Assembly: GCA_037693485.1 (NCBI GenBank)
Contig: CM075346.1
Span: forward strand, 52,746,001 to 52,810,000
DNA length: 64,000 nt
Direction of reading: 5' to 3'
From: Kitagawia praeruptora
Taxonomy: Eukaryota; Streptophyta; Magnoliopsida; Apiales; Apiaceae
The notes beneath the pieces are model-generated. The model ran no database searches. It was not told the origin of the DNA and saw nothing but the letters and a program-made list of their open reading frames with translations. This document shows positions 32,384-43,722 of the stretch, piece by piece; within the stretch, counting starts at the first letter, position 1; the number at the start of each line of letters is the position of its first letter. The position numbers and the translations under genes were made by a program.

Positions 32384-33796
32384 TTAAGTTTCAACTCCAG
32401 TTTCAATCTCTTCATCAGCATCATCTAGATTATCAAACTTCAATGGATCTTTATCTTCATCGTTGGCTTCTTCTAATCCAGGCAGTTTGCTGTCATCAAA
32501 TGTCACATCTGTGCTTTCCATAATTTTCTTTTGACTGATGACATTAACTTTGTATGCAATTCTTTCCATAGAATAGCCAAGAAAAATTCCTTCAAATGCC
32601 TTTGCATCAAACTTTCCAACATATTCTAAATTATCCTTCAATACAAAGCATTTGCTTCCAAAAGTATGAACATACTTTAAAGTAGGCTTCTTTCCAGTCA
32701 TCAAATTGTAAGGTGTCTTTCCAGCATTTTTGTTGATGAGGGTTCTGTTCTGGATATAGCATGCAGTGCTCACAGCCTCAGCCCAAAAACATGTAGGCAT
32801 CTTTGCATCAAGCAACATTGTTCTAGCAGCCTTAATTAGAGTTCTATTCTTTCTCTCAACAACTCCATTTTGTTGTGGAGTTCTTGGAGCTGACAATTGC
32901 TGAGAAATTACATTCTCTTTGCAGAATGCTTCAAGTATAGCATTTCTGAACTCTGTTCCATTATCACTTCTCAATGCAATCACACTTGCATTGTTGGCCT
33001 TTGCTTCCTTGTCAACTTTCTTTATGTGCTCAATGATTACTTGTGAAGCCTCATCTTTTGATGCCAGAAATTCCACCCATGTATACCTTGTAAAGTCATC
33101 AACCATCACCAAGGCATACTTCTTTCTTCCTAGTGACATAATATTGACAGGCCCAAACAAATCCATATGAATAAGTTGTAGGGGCTTGGTTATTGATGTC
33201 ACTGTCTTTGACTTGTGGCTTGATCTTTTCATCTTTCCTCCTTGACAAGCGTCACACACTCCCTCTTGACAGAATTCAAGTGTGGGCATGCCTCTCACTA
33301 ACTCCCTTTTGACTAGAGAATTAATGGCTTTGAAGTTCAAGTGTGATAACCTCTTGTGCCACAGCCAACAATCTTCATTTGATGCTTTTGAGTAGAAGCA
33401 ACAAATTTTGTCCTTGTTTGCAGAGTCCATATTGGCTACAAACAGGCTTCCTTTCCTTATTCCAGATACAGCAAAATCACCAGTCTTCTTGTGGGTGATC
33501 AAACATTCATCTTTGTCAAAATCCACTTTGAATCCTCTATCAGTAAACTGACCAACACTTAGCAGATTATGCTTGAGTCCCTTAACTAGTGCTACATCTT
33601 CAATGATGACATTACCAACTTTCAACTTGCCATATCCCAATGTGTTACCCATGCTGTCATCTCCAAAAGCAACCATTGGGCCAGCCTTCTCCTCATACTG
33701 TGATAGCAGGTCAATATCACCAGTCATGTGATTTGAGCATCCACTGTCCAAAATCCACATGACCTTCTTTTCACTTTCTTTACCCTGCAAACACAA
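32384..33796 (-). CDS. Copia protease-integrase segment
   Basis: A 470-residue open frame. Residues 14-24 hold the aspartic protease core WILDSGCSNHM (Asp17). A GAG-pre-integrase HHCC zinc site follows: His147, His152, Cys181 and Cys184. The integrase core has the D,D-35-E triad at Asp212 (HMDLFGP), Asp278 (LRSDNGTEF) and Glu314 (NGVVERKNR). A C-terminal integrase region follows (FGSKCFVLKDN, EGIFLGYS). Protease would process the polyprotein and integrase would insert the cDNA. The frame is shifted by one base relative to the upstream gag frame near 33,800, and RT does not follow. The residues needed for strand transfer look intact, so this segment is well preserved. Confidence 0.93.
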   Translation of the reverse strand: MCLQGKESEKKVMWILDSGCSNHMTGDIDLLSQYEEKAGPMVAFGDDSMGNTLGYGKLKVGNVIIEDVALVKGLKHNLLSVGQFTDRGFKVDFDKDECLITHKKTGDFAVSGIRKGSLFVANMDSANKDKICCFYSKASNEDCWLWHKRLSHLNFKAINSLVKRELVRGMPTLEFCQEGVCDACQGGKMKRSSHKSKTVTSITKPLQLIHMDLFGPVNIMSLGRKKYALVMVDDFTRYTWVEFLASKDEASQVIIEHIKKVDKEAKANNASVIALRSDNGTEFRNAILEAFCKENVISQQLSAPRTPQQNGVVERKNRTLIKAARTMLLDAKMPTCFWAEAVSTACYIQNRTLINKNAGKTPYNLMTGKKPTLKYVHTFGSKCFVLKDNLEYVGKFDAKAFEGIFLGYSMERIAYKVNVISQKKIMESTDVTFDDSKLPGLEEANDEDKDPLKFDNLDDADEEIETGVET

Positions 33797-33801
33797 AGGT
33801 A

Positions 33802-36287
33802 TTACTTCTCCTTTGGTACCAAAACAAGTTTGGGTCCATGTGACTTAGATATAGTTTTATCATAAACAACATGCTTATCAACTTTCTTGGTGTTAGTTTT
33901 CTTGTCAATGTTAGAAGTCTTAGAACCTGAGGTTTCAGACTTAGGTGACAGAGGTACCTTCCTAACTCTAGGAGGACTTGAAGACTTTGACCTTGTGTAG
34001 TGTGTGTGAGAATTGTGACTGATACAACCATCAATGAATTGCCTTCTCAAATTGAAACAACTAGTCATAACATTCATATTGCATGGCATACAGTCAAATT
34101 TATCACAAAATGGAGCATCTCTATGTCTTAAAGACACAGAACAATCATAGAAAGGTTTGGGCACACTACCAACAGGTTTCTTGCATGCATGAGTTAAATG
34201 ATTAGTACTGAAACAATTCTGACAAGTTTTCCTAGGGGCATTAGGCATATAAGCATAGTTGTTATCTTTGTTAATCCCTAGCTTTCCATTTCTATTCTGT
34301 TTCTTCTTAGCCACTTTCTTCTCAGATTCATTCTTCCCAGCTGATACAAACTTAACACACTTCTTAGGTCCACACCTATCACCTACTGGCTCCTTGGCTT
34401 TTGGCTTTACACTCTCACTCTTAGAGGATGCTTGTTGTTCACTGGATTGTGCCTCATCCTCATCATTCAACATTTGCTTGATGAGTAAGGCATCCTCATC
34501 AATTTCAAATGTTGATTCTTTAAAAATTGGAGTCTCATCCTTTTTCAAAATGTGAGGCACTTCCTCTTGATCAACTATGTCATCTTCAATGACAGCATAG
34601 CCTTTCCTCTATTTAAGAGTGCCATAGTCAAGTCCAATAACAGCCTTGGGTTTAGCTTGAAATTCTCACAATAGGATTGCACTAGACCAGATGATTTCTT
34701 AAAGGCTTTCAGTTTGAATTCATTTTCAGCTAGTTCATCCCTAAGAGCCTTTTCAATTTGACTAGCACGTAGAACCTTATTCTGCAGATATTCAACTTCT
34801 TTCTTAAGGTTTTCTACTTGCATAGCAGTTAGCTCAAGTTCCTCATTATTTTTTATTAACATTTAATTTCTAGTAGACAGTTTAGTAATTTCCTCATTAG
34901 TAGCAGTCATACTAGTATGAATGTTAAACATTTCAACAGATAGTTGTTCAATCATGCATTTGTACTCAGAAATAGACATGTCTATGGTAGTGAGAGATGG
35001 TACCCGAGAGTCTGATGAAGATGTGTCATCCTTGGAATTGGCCATCAAGGCACAGTTGCAAAATTCTTGCTCTTCTCCATCACTATCAGAATCATCCCAA
35101 CACTTCTCTTCAGTTATGTAGGCCTAACCTTGTGTCTACCTTTTCAGAAGGGCCTCATACTTAGCTTCAAGCTCTAGAAACTCTTTATCCTTCTTTTTAG
35201 GCTTCTTGCATTCACTGGCAAAATGCCCTAGGTCATTGCATCTATAACACCTTACAGATGACCTATCCACATGGCTGGTTTTAAATTTATTCTTGTTTTC
35301 TTTCACAGATGCCTTGCTCTTGTTGAATGAATGGTTTTGGTTTTTAGGTTTGAAGGGTTGATTCCTCTTGAATCTGATGTTTGGAAATTTTCTGGCTTGT
35401 AGATGCTTCTAGGTTTGGAAAGCATATGAAGTGTTTTCCATTCCATCTAGTTCTTCAAGAGTATAGAACTCTTCTTCCTCCTTCTCCTCAACAGGTTCAC
35501 TTGCCACATCTTCAGTTTCTTCATCATCTTCTATCTCATCTATCGTTAGCTGGCTTGTAGATGCTTCTAGGTCTTGAATAGATTTGTTGATAATCAAGGC
35601 ACATGATATGTTTATCATTCTGCCTTGGTTGGCTTGGATAGCCCTTTTCTGAAGCAACTCAAGCTCATGAGTCTTTAAAACCCCATAGAGCACATCATAT
35701 GTGATTTTGTTCAAATCTCTTTCCCTTAGAGAAATGACCCTCTACTCTAGGTGATTTGGATAAGACAATAGAAACTTCATATTCAACTCCTTGGTACTGT
35801 AAACCTTGTCATTCATCTGCAACTCGGTAACTAGCTTTAGAAATCTCTCAAACATCTTAGTGATGCTTTCCTTGGGATGTGCCATGAAAGCTTCGAACTG
35901 TGTGACCAATATCTGTTTCTTGTTTTCCTTGACCTCATCAGTCCCTTCACATAACACCTCAATGTGATCCCACATTTCTTTGGTAGATGTACACGATGCA
36001 ATGTTTGCAAACATTGACATATCCATGGAATCAATAATTAGCAACATGAGGTGACTGTCAAGAGCAACCATCTCCTTTTTTGATTCTGTCCATTTGGATG
36101 GTTCCTTGGCCACATAAGAACTTGGAACAGTTATGGTTCCAATAGTCTTCTCAGGTATTTCTTGTTGTGGAATAAAGGGACCATTCTTGAGAATCTCGGG
36201 ATACAAAGGATGAGAGGCTTTGATGAACAACATCATTTTTATCTTCCAGAGGTTGTAATTTTCTTTGTCAAACTTAGGGAATTTCAC
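33802..36287 (-). pseudogene. Copia gag polyprotein region
   Basis: Starts MKFPKFDKENYNLWKIKMML at 36287, the usual start of plant Copia gag (UBN2-type) proteins. Stops and frameshifts near 35,742, 35,409, 35,130, 34,863 and 34,575 break it. The zinc knuckle C-x2-C-x4-H-x4-C lies at 35249-35208 (CYRCNDLGHFASEC). Downstream is a CWDDSDSDGEEQ acidic segment, a coiled coil (LKKEVEYLQNKV) and a second Cys/His cluster CQNCFSTNHLTHAC (about 34,250) leading into the protease. Gag forms the virus-like particle that packages element RNA. As encoded here it could not be made in one piece. Confidence 0.85.
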
Positions 36288-36352
36288 CGTTCATGTGGTC
36301 TTTGGTGTATTCGAACTCATGATCATTTTTCTGTTTTTTGAATAAACAGCCC

Positions 36353-36364
36353 GCTCTGATACCA
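36353..36364 (-). other. Copia primer-binding site (tRNA-iMet)
   Basis: On the element strand it reads TGGTATCAGAGC, a perfect 12-base complement to the 3' end of initiator tRNA-Met, two bases inside the 5' LTR. This fixes the transcription direction as minus. Confidence 0.95.
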
Positions 36365-36366
36365 CT

Positions 36367-37652
36367 TGTTGAGTATTGAATACAGCAAAAGAATACAGAG
36401 GGGGGGGGGTGAATGAATTCTTGAACTTTTCTTTGTTCATGAATCTGTGTAGCAGATAAGTGTTTGTGTGTGCAAATGTGAAGGTGCGGATAAAGAATAA
36501 CACAAGACACAATATCACTTTAATCTAATATATTATTAGATAAAGGTTGCTGCAATCTATGAATACAAATGATAGTATTCTCAGCTTCATTTTTCTCAGA
36601 GAGATATATCTTACAGTGTATGAAAAACTTAATCAACTAAAGAAGTGAGATTGTATTCTTATAGAACGTGAATACAACTCAGTTACTACAAATAAGGTTA
36701 CAGGATAAATTACTTTCTTGTATGTCTATCCTTTTTTAGTAAGCATCCAAACGGCTACAGATTTGACTTTGTAAAGTTCTGTTCAGATCCACTTCTTTAG
36801 CTCTTTATCTCTTCTATATCTCTCCAATCTTCCATGTAGGCTTTCCAGAGCACGTTACAGATTGTGGTCCATAAAGTACATTGGCTTGTTGCAGGTTTCA
36901 GACTTGTACAATTTCTTCAGTATTTTGTCTCCAAGAATGTATTCGAGAAGTGGCTAAGTGATTGATTCGAGAACTAGGCTTAGATAACTTTGAGTTCTCG
37001 AATACTGTATGATTGGCATATCGAATCACTTCTAGAATAACACTTTTCTCCAGGGTTCCTTGAGTCGTCGAATAGAACACTTGACTTGTCGAATCCTTGA
37101 GATATCGAATAGCTTTCTGAGTCCTTGAGATATCGAATGGAACTTTGACTTGTTGACTCTTTGAGAACTCGAATACCACTTTGGCTTGTCGACTTCTTGA
37201 GTTCTCGAATAGAGTATTTAGACATGTCGAATCTCTGAGATATCGAACAGTTCATTCAGAGATATCGAACAGTGTCTTCTTAGATATCGAACAGTGTCTT
37301 CTTAGATATCGAATCTCTGACTTCTCGAACGATAGACTTCTCGAATAGACAAAAGTAATTCTCGAATTGGTACTTAGGCAAATTCTTCATTTCTTCAAAT
37401 CCCAACTGTGATTATTTGACAGTCTTTATCTTCTTTCTTGAGGCATAAACCTTGGAACTTCTTTCAAGCATTATTCTTGACTATATAAGTACATTTACAC
37501 TACTAGGATTTGATGCCTATTACAAGTACAAAACAAATTGAAACTCTATAACTAGAGGTTCCCTCAGTTAAGAGGTTATGTAAGTAATGCAAAGCATTAC
37601 AAACAATTAGGCTTGTTATTAGATGTAAACAGGCATGCCTCTGTGACTAACA
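36367..37652 (-). repeat. Copia 5' LTR
   Basis: Matches the 3' LTR with an extra duplicated unit (GATATCGAACAGTGTCTTCT twice near 37,260-37,303) and a longer G-run near 36,400. Ends GTGACTAACA followed by flank CATCA. Confidence 0.92.
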
Positions 37653-38173
37653 CATCAATTCTGTGTTTTTTTCTAGCTGAATCGAAATTGTGTTTTGCAT
37701 CGCAAATTCACAAATCATTATCATTAAGAGATAACATCGAACGTGTTGTGAGCAAATAGTATTTGAAAATTATAAATCAAACCAGAGTAAACAAATGCCG
37801 AGAAGTAGATAAAAAGGGTAAAATAAAGATTGATAAAACAATCAGATACACAAAAAGAATTTAATAATAGAAACTGAACACACATACAATTCACAACACT
37901 ACGAAAACAAACCATAATCGAAACACTAAATACTATATAGTAACAAACAGTATAAGATAATACAAAAGTAGTCAATAGAATTACACATAATTAACATGTA
38001 TACCTCATCGTTTTGGTGAAGAAGGAGTAAGCTAGTTTGAAAGAACCACTGTTGCAACATGATTCTCGAAAACTTGAATCTAGAGCCTATAGTTTGGGAA
38101 GTAGATTCTGAAATTGAATTTTTTTGCCCGAAAACAAAGTATCAAAGCAATACAAAAGCTTAAAATTCAAATT
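37653..38173. other. DNA between the Copia element and LINE-2, possible exon
   Basis: On the minus strand an open stretch ends MLQQWFFQTSLLLLHQNDE at about 38,060-38,004 with a GTATAC donor. In the alternative frame it reads SFKLAYSFFTKTMR, which would join in phase to the exon at 26368. This may be the other side of the gene interrupted by the Copia element, but no start codon is in that frame and the gene is not recognised. Confidence 0.25.
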
Positions 38174-38386
38174 GAAATAACGTATATTAACCGCAAAGAA
38201 CTGAATGCCAATAGGAAAATGAGAGTCTTAGAGAGAGAAGCTCTTCCTTCTCACTAAAAACCCTAGCTAGCCTCCATTTAATTTTAGCACAGATCTATTC
38301 TCTTACACACATTCTCCATCAGTAAAGACCAAATCCCCTTCATTTACTCCATATTCTCCTTCCCCCTTAACCTAAACACTAAATTT

Positions 38387-38784
38387 GTGGATGTGCTTTA
38401 TAAGTGTATCTCTAAGATGATTGCGGCTAGACTCAAGGGGGTTATGCCCAGTTTGATTTCTTCAAACCAGTCTGCTTTTGTGGCCAAAAGGTCCATTGGG
38501 GATAACATTTTTCTGGCTCAAGCCCTCTGCAAAGGTTACAACCAGAACTCTGGCCAGGCTCGATGTGCAATCAAACTTGACATCCACAAAGCATTCGACT
38601 CTTTGAATTGGAGTTTTATATTCCAAGTTCTTCACAAGATGGGTTTCCCTCCAAGGTTTATTGATTGGGTTAAGGTGTGTATCACCTCCACGATGTTCTC
38701 TGTAAAGTTAAATGGTAGTTTGGAGGGTTTTTTCAAGGGCAAATCGGGCTTAAGACAGGGAGACCCCATCTCTCCCTATCTTTT
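38387..38784 (+). pseudogene. LINE-2 reverse transcriptase, N-proximal piece
   Basis: Reads YKCISKMIAARLKGVMPSLI, QSAFVAKRSIGDNIFLAQAL and KLDIHKAFDSLNW, with the motif A catalytic Asp at 38579-38581, then LRQGDPISPYLF, where the LTR element interrupts it. Compared with LINE-1 it starts around motif 2 of the RT. The reading frame continues at 60647. Confidence 0.88.
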
Positions 38785-41449
38785 TGTAAGAACCCAATTT
38801 TTTGGTAGAATTAAAACTTTTTATTAAGTGTTGAGAAAAGAAGGAACAATGATTCCGACTCCAAGGTAGTAACAGTTCTAATGAATGAGTGTTGAATGGA
38901 TATAGATTCCAAGGTTTATATGTTAGGAAGAATGCAACGGGTTGACAACCTAGATTAGAATAATCTATCTCCTAGCAAGATAAGATATGGAAATTCCAAG
39001 TAGAGGAAATATTCTCATGTCATCCAAATCGATATCTAAGATAAGTTAAGTAACTCCGTAAAAGGATTAAGGAACGTTCGGGAAAACGCGAGAACATTTT
39101 TCTGATTATAAGGATTAAATAGGGAATCAGTAATGAATAGTGTTTTCGGTGAAAATTGGAATATTATTAGACGACACTATATAGAAGTATCCAGAACAGA
39201 TTTCTGATTTCGAATCGATGATCAGTGGACGAAATAAGTGTATGTAAACGATATCAGATTCAGAAAAACAGCACTTTTATTTTCTTCGAGAATTCCCTGG
39301 TCATTGTAAGGCCGAAGGATTTATTAAAAATATTTAAGGATTTAATAAAAAGACTTGAGGAATTTAAATTCAAGGATTATAAAGGAGGATTGAGAATGGT
39401 AGTATATTTATTAAGGCGGTTTCCGGTAAAACCCTAATTAGAAATCTTTGAGATATTTTTTCGAACGATCAATTAAATTGAGCAATAACCGGACAAAGAA
39501 ACAAGTAGAGAGTCAAGGTGCATGTGCAAGTGGATATGGCCAAGTAACCAAGCTAGTTACAATGTTAACTCGTAACATTAGAAGCCACCCAAATGCTTAG
39601 TTTACATTACATCATCCAACCACAAAAATGCAACACATGGCCACTTGAATTACATCATGGATGACCAAAGCACTTTATTAAAGTAGCTTTATACAAGATA
39701 TTATTCACAATAATTCAGATTGTGCAAGATGAGATCAAGAAGCAAGCAAAAACACAAACTCTCCCAAAACTGCTCAGCAGGAGCAACCATCAAAGAAAAA
39801 TCCATAACTCCATTTCCAACCATGATAAAATCACCAAATTTTAACCACAACCTCTCCACTCCATGGACAATATTCTCTCAAAATTTCATGGTATTCTAAT
39901 GAGTGTAGCCTAGTCAAATATCCTCCCCAAGTGAAGAAACCAAACTGTCCAGGATCTTGACAGTTTCTGTCCAGCGGAAAAAGAGGGCCCAAAACCCGAG
40001 CTAGGAAGCTTCAAATCTGATGAGCTAGGACTCAAAACAAAGCTTATGGAGAGGCCTTGATGTGGTAAAAAATTTGAGAACCAAACTCCTATTTTTCGAT
40101 TTGTTATGAATTTTACAAGATTGATGATGAATAATAAATCTTAGAAACTAACTTTGAGTTCTTGTTTTCTTTGGATGATCTAAGTTTTATTAAGGCCATA
40201 CAAGGACTATATAAGGATTATTAGAGATATATGATGATGATGTTAGTACAAGCATGTTTATGAGATTATGTAGTAGTTTTAGTAGTTATAAAACCATGAT
40301 TCAAATTATGGATATGAGAGGTGTTCTTGGACTGTTAAGATGAGTATTATGTGTGCAAGATTGATGGTATGCCCGGTGTGGCTTGGTTGTACTGAAATAA
40401 ATTTGGAAACGTCCGAATTATAGCCGTTGTAATGCCTGATTTTCGTTAGACCTTAAGAAACCGTGTTTGACAGTAGCTATAACTCACTATCCAGTTTCAT
40501 ATTCTGCCATGGAAAGATAGATTATGTTACAAGTTTCGTTTTGATATAAGGCTCATGTGAAATGGACTTACGGTTTAAGAGTTATGGTCAAAACCGTAAA
40601 AGTGGTTCGAAACCGTAAAAGCAAGTTCGTAACTGAAATTGAACCTTCTTAAAATGAGTTATGCAGTGATTAATCATGGTAATTAATTACTAGAGATAAA
40701 AAGGAATGTGTGAGAGAAAACCACATGTCAAACGAATCGTTTTCCGATTTTATAAAAATGTTCGAATCAAGGTTAAGCGCGAACGAACCCTTAAAAGTAC
40801 ACTTGGTTAAAACTTTGGTAAATCACTTAGAAAACGAGCGATAAAACTCGAGGTATAACCTTGGTTCGTAAATGACCGACCTTAGAACTTATACGACTTA
40901 AGTATATACCAAGTGTAAGTATGACGACGTGTCTTAGTAGCGAATGAATGACGGGTCATAGCGATAATAAAGAGAGTTGCACTAAAGGGTGTCCAACGAG
41001 ATAACTCGAAAACGTGTTTCAACTTAAGTTAAGTTATACTTAGCCTTTTAAAAAGTGTTAAGTGATTGACCTCGGTTATTGTGACTATTTATAGATCACT
41101 GGATTGACACGAGGCACACTACCCCTACAGGATTACCAGGCAAGTTTCCAATACCTTGGAACTGTTGTTGTGATAATATATATAATTGTGGTTATACATA
41201 TGCCATAGCATGCATGCTTGTTTTCAAAGTATATTGGAATACTTGTTCCCTAAATTAATATTGGCTTATAGATTAGATATGGATTATCACTTATAAGCAG
41301 GATTGTGTTGCTAGGACCCTTAGTGAAGGGCGTATGATATTTATTCTTTAAATATGAGACCGGGAGTCGGTATTTTGTGTTATATAGATAGTCGTGGAAA
41401 CCCGGAGGGATTCCAGCGACAGAGTAGTATTCATTTTGAGGAATGTTAT

Positions 41450-42310
41450 TATTAAACATTATTTATATTTCCATAAAAGTATCAAATACTTGGAAATCTT
41501 TCGAGAAATATTATTTGAGTATTATTTCAGTCGAGAAATATTAAATGAATATTATTTTTGAATATTCATTAGAGTTTGATTATTAATGAATAATTACTTT
41601 GATATTCATTGGGATTTTATTCACTAAATGAATATCACTTTCGGATATTCATTTAAGTTTTATGTATTTGATAAATATTATTTTTAAAAGTATTCTTTGG
41701 AAGTTCTAATTACTCAAGGAATATTATTTCGAATATTAAGGTTTTGATTACTAAATGAATATCATTTGGATATTTATTTAGAATATTATTTGTTAACTGA
41801 ATATTATTTGGATATTTATTTAGAACATTATTTGTTTAATGAATATCACTTGAATATTCATTTGGGATTTATTTATTAAATAAATATTAATTTGAATATT
41901 TATTTAAGATTTTATGTACTTGATGAATATTATTTTAAAATATTCATTTGGGGTTTTGTTTACTTAAGGAATATTGCTTCGAATATTCCTTTAAAGTTTT
42001 GATTACGAAAAGAATATTATTTGGCTATTCATTTAGTATATTATTTATTAAATGAATATTATTTTCAAATATTCATTTAAGGTTTGATTTATTTAGTGAA
42101 TATTATTTTAAATATTTATTTGAGTCTATTTAATTAATGAATATTATATTGAATATTCATTTAAAGAAGAGAGTTATTTAGTAAATAATTCTATATATTT
42201 ATTCGAGGATTACTTACGAGCAATATTATGATTTAATCATATTCCTTAATTATTATTGATTTAATAAATATTCTTGGAATATTTATTTAAATTCTTTTAA
42301 GTTCTTTTTA
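41450..42310. repeat. AT-rich array of inverted ATTCATT/AATGAAT units in the 5' LTR
   Basis: Many units of the form AATGAATATTA...ATATTCATTT, separated by short AT spacers, repeat through about 860 bases. Each pair can fold as a hairpin. The same array is in the 3' LTR at 58,385-59,245. It directly precedes the TATA-like box. Confidence 0.8.
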
Positions 42311-42473
42311 TAATAATTCATATTATTCAAAGATTATCTTTCATCTTCAGATATGGTGTAAAATATTTCGGAGTATTTTATGACTATTTTTATCAAGGGG
42401 AGGTTCCCAAAACTTTATTTCCATTTAAATCCATCTTATAAGAAGATTTAAATACTCGCTCAACTTCCAAAAA

Positions 42474-42480
42474 TATATAA
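42474..42480 (+). promoter_or_regulatory. Probable LTR TATA box
   Basis: TATATAA followed by GGGGACCTC, 3.7 kb into the LTR. It is the only strong TATA-like site in a GC-normal context after the AT array, and it is conserved in the 3' LTR at 59408-59414. It would place R/U5 in the last ~1.2 kb of the LTR. Confidence 0.5.
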
Positions 42481-43711
42481 GGGGACCTCACTTGAGTGAT
42501 GTTATTTATTGGACTGCCCGGTCCTATACTTGCTAAACTATCTTTTCACTCACATCTTGATTTTTTCAAACATCGATATGAGTCTGTTTGGTTACCTCCT
42601 CAACGCTCGAGGGGTAAGATTGACGGAACAAGTTTATATCCATTAACAAGCATCAGCTTGGGAAATATTGGTGAAATTTTCCTTTCCAATTAGATACGAC
42701 TACTTTGTGGAGTCCTATAAACAAGTACTATACTTGGGGAAAGGGGGACGAACTTTATGTTTCAGAGTTATGGATGTTATTCGAACTAGGAGACGCGTAA
42801 GTGGCCGAGTGGCGCCGGTCCAGCAATGGCCCAACCGTTGGCCGGGGGGTTCCAGAGGGCGGGCGATCCGTCGGTGCTTCCTTCTACATGTAGAGAACAA
42901 ATGATGGGGAGCATGACATGCGACTGATCATCGTAAATGTTGTGGCTCCTGGCGCGGCAAGCTCCCGTATTAGTTCATCTTCCAAATCGGGAAATTTTCT
43001 GCAACATTACCATTGTTGGCAGGTTTGAAAAGTGCTTGAACTGGAATTGCAATATTCTTCCAACAAGTTCCTCTATCATGAAAATTTGATAATATCTTGC
43101 TTATCTTTGCCATAGCAGATATTTCTTCGGAACAATTATATTTTAAGTTACCTTGTAACTACATCTCATACCTTATATTGGTAATACGATCGTTAATGCA
43201 TGGCATATGATATCAAAGATATTTTGAACTGTTATATATTATTACTGTTCAGTTATATTCTTTTAGGTGGGCTATTGCTCACCCTTGCTTTATTTATCTA
43301 TATCACAACAACAGCTAGATCAGATGGTCACGCAAGGCGCACTCAGCGTAAGCAGGTGATAGCCGTCAGAGGAATAACCGCTGAGATCATAGCTACCATT
43401 GCTGAAGAGGCAGCTACTGGTAGGCTAGTTGTTAGCATTTGAGTATCAAATGTAATTATTATATGGCATATGCAAATGGATGGCAAAGAGTATGTAAGGG
43501 TTAATTGTAATTCTTTGGGTTGTAAGAACTCAAACTTGTGATTAATAATATTGATGGTTACTCTGATTTCATCTCTGGGATTATAACGGGTGTGATTTAT
43601 GTTGTTGTTTTGGGTCACAAGGTTGTAATTTAGATTATGTTGGTTTTGTAGATGGATATTGAGACCGTAACGACCAGATCCCTGACCCCGGATCTGGGGG
43701 TGTTACAGAAA

Positions 43712-43722
43712 TGGTATCAGAG
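43712..43722 (+). other. Gypsy primer-binding site (tRNA-iMet)
   Basis: TGGTATCAGAG, 11 bases complementary to the 3' end of initiator tRNA-Met, four bases inside the 5' LTR. Confidence 0.9.

Larger units (their letters stand above)
26541..37652 (-). mobile_element. Ty1/Copia LTR retrotransposon lacking RT-RNase H
   Basis: Two LTRs of about 1.26 and 1.29 kb in direct orientation bound an 8.6-kb interior read on the minus strand: PBS (iMet), gag with CCHC, protease, integrase, then a ~4-kb additional ORF region and a PPT. Flanks are CAGCA (26536-26540) and CATCA (37653-37657), an imperfect 5-bp target duplication. Reverse transcriptase and RNase H are absent between integrase and the extra ORF. 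The integrase-protease arrangement is that of Copia; the extra ORF 3' of pol recalls Sire-type elements, but I would not fix the lineage without a tree. Confidence 0.9.
38785..43707 (+). repeat. 5' LTR of the Gypsy-derived element
   Basis: 4,923 bp, TG..CA ends. It matches 55644-60641 almost base for base, with a 75-bp deletion after ATTAGAG at about 40,227 as the largest difference. A TATATAAGGGG TATA-like box lies at 42474-42480. Confidence 0.95.

Noticed and set aside
42715..42900. GC-rich segment of the LTR, considered as an rRNA or captured gene piece
   Set aside because: The GGCCGGGGGGTTCC-like text is short and I could match it to no rRNA or protein; it is simply a GC-rich part of the LTR.
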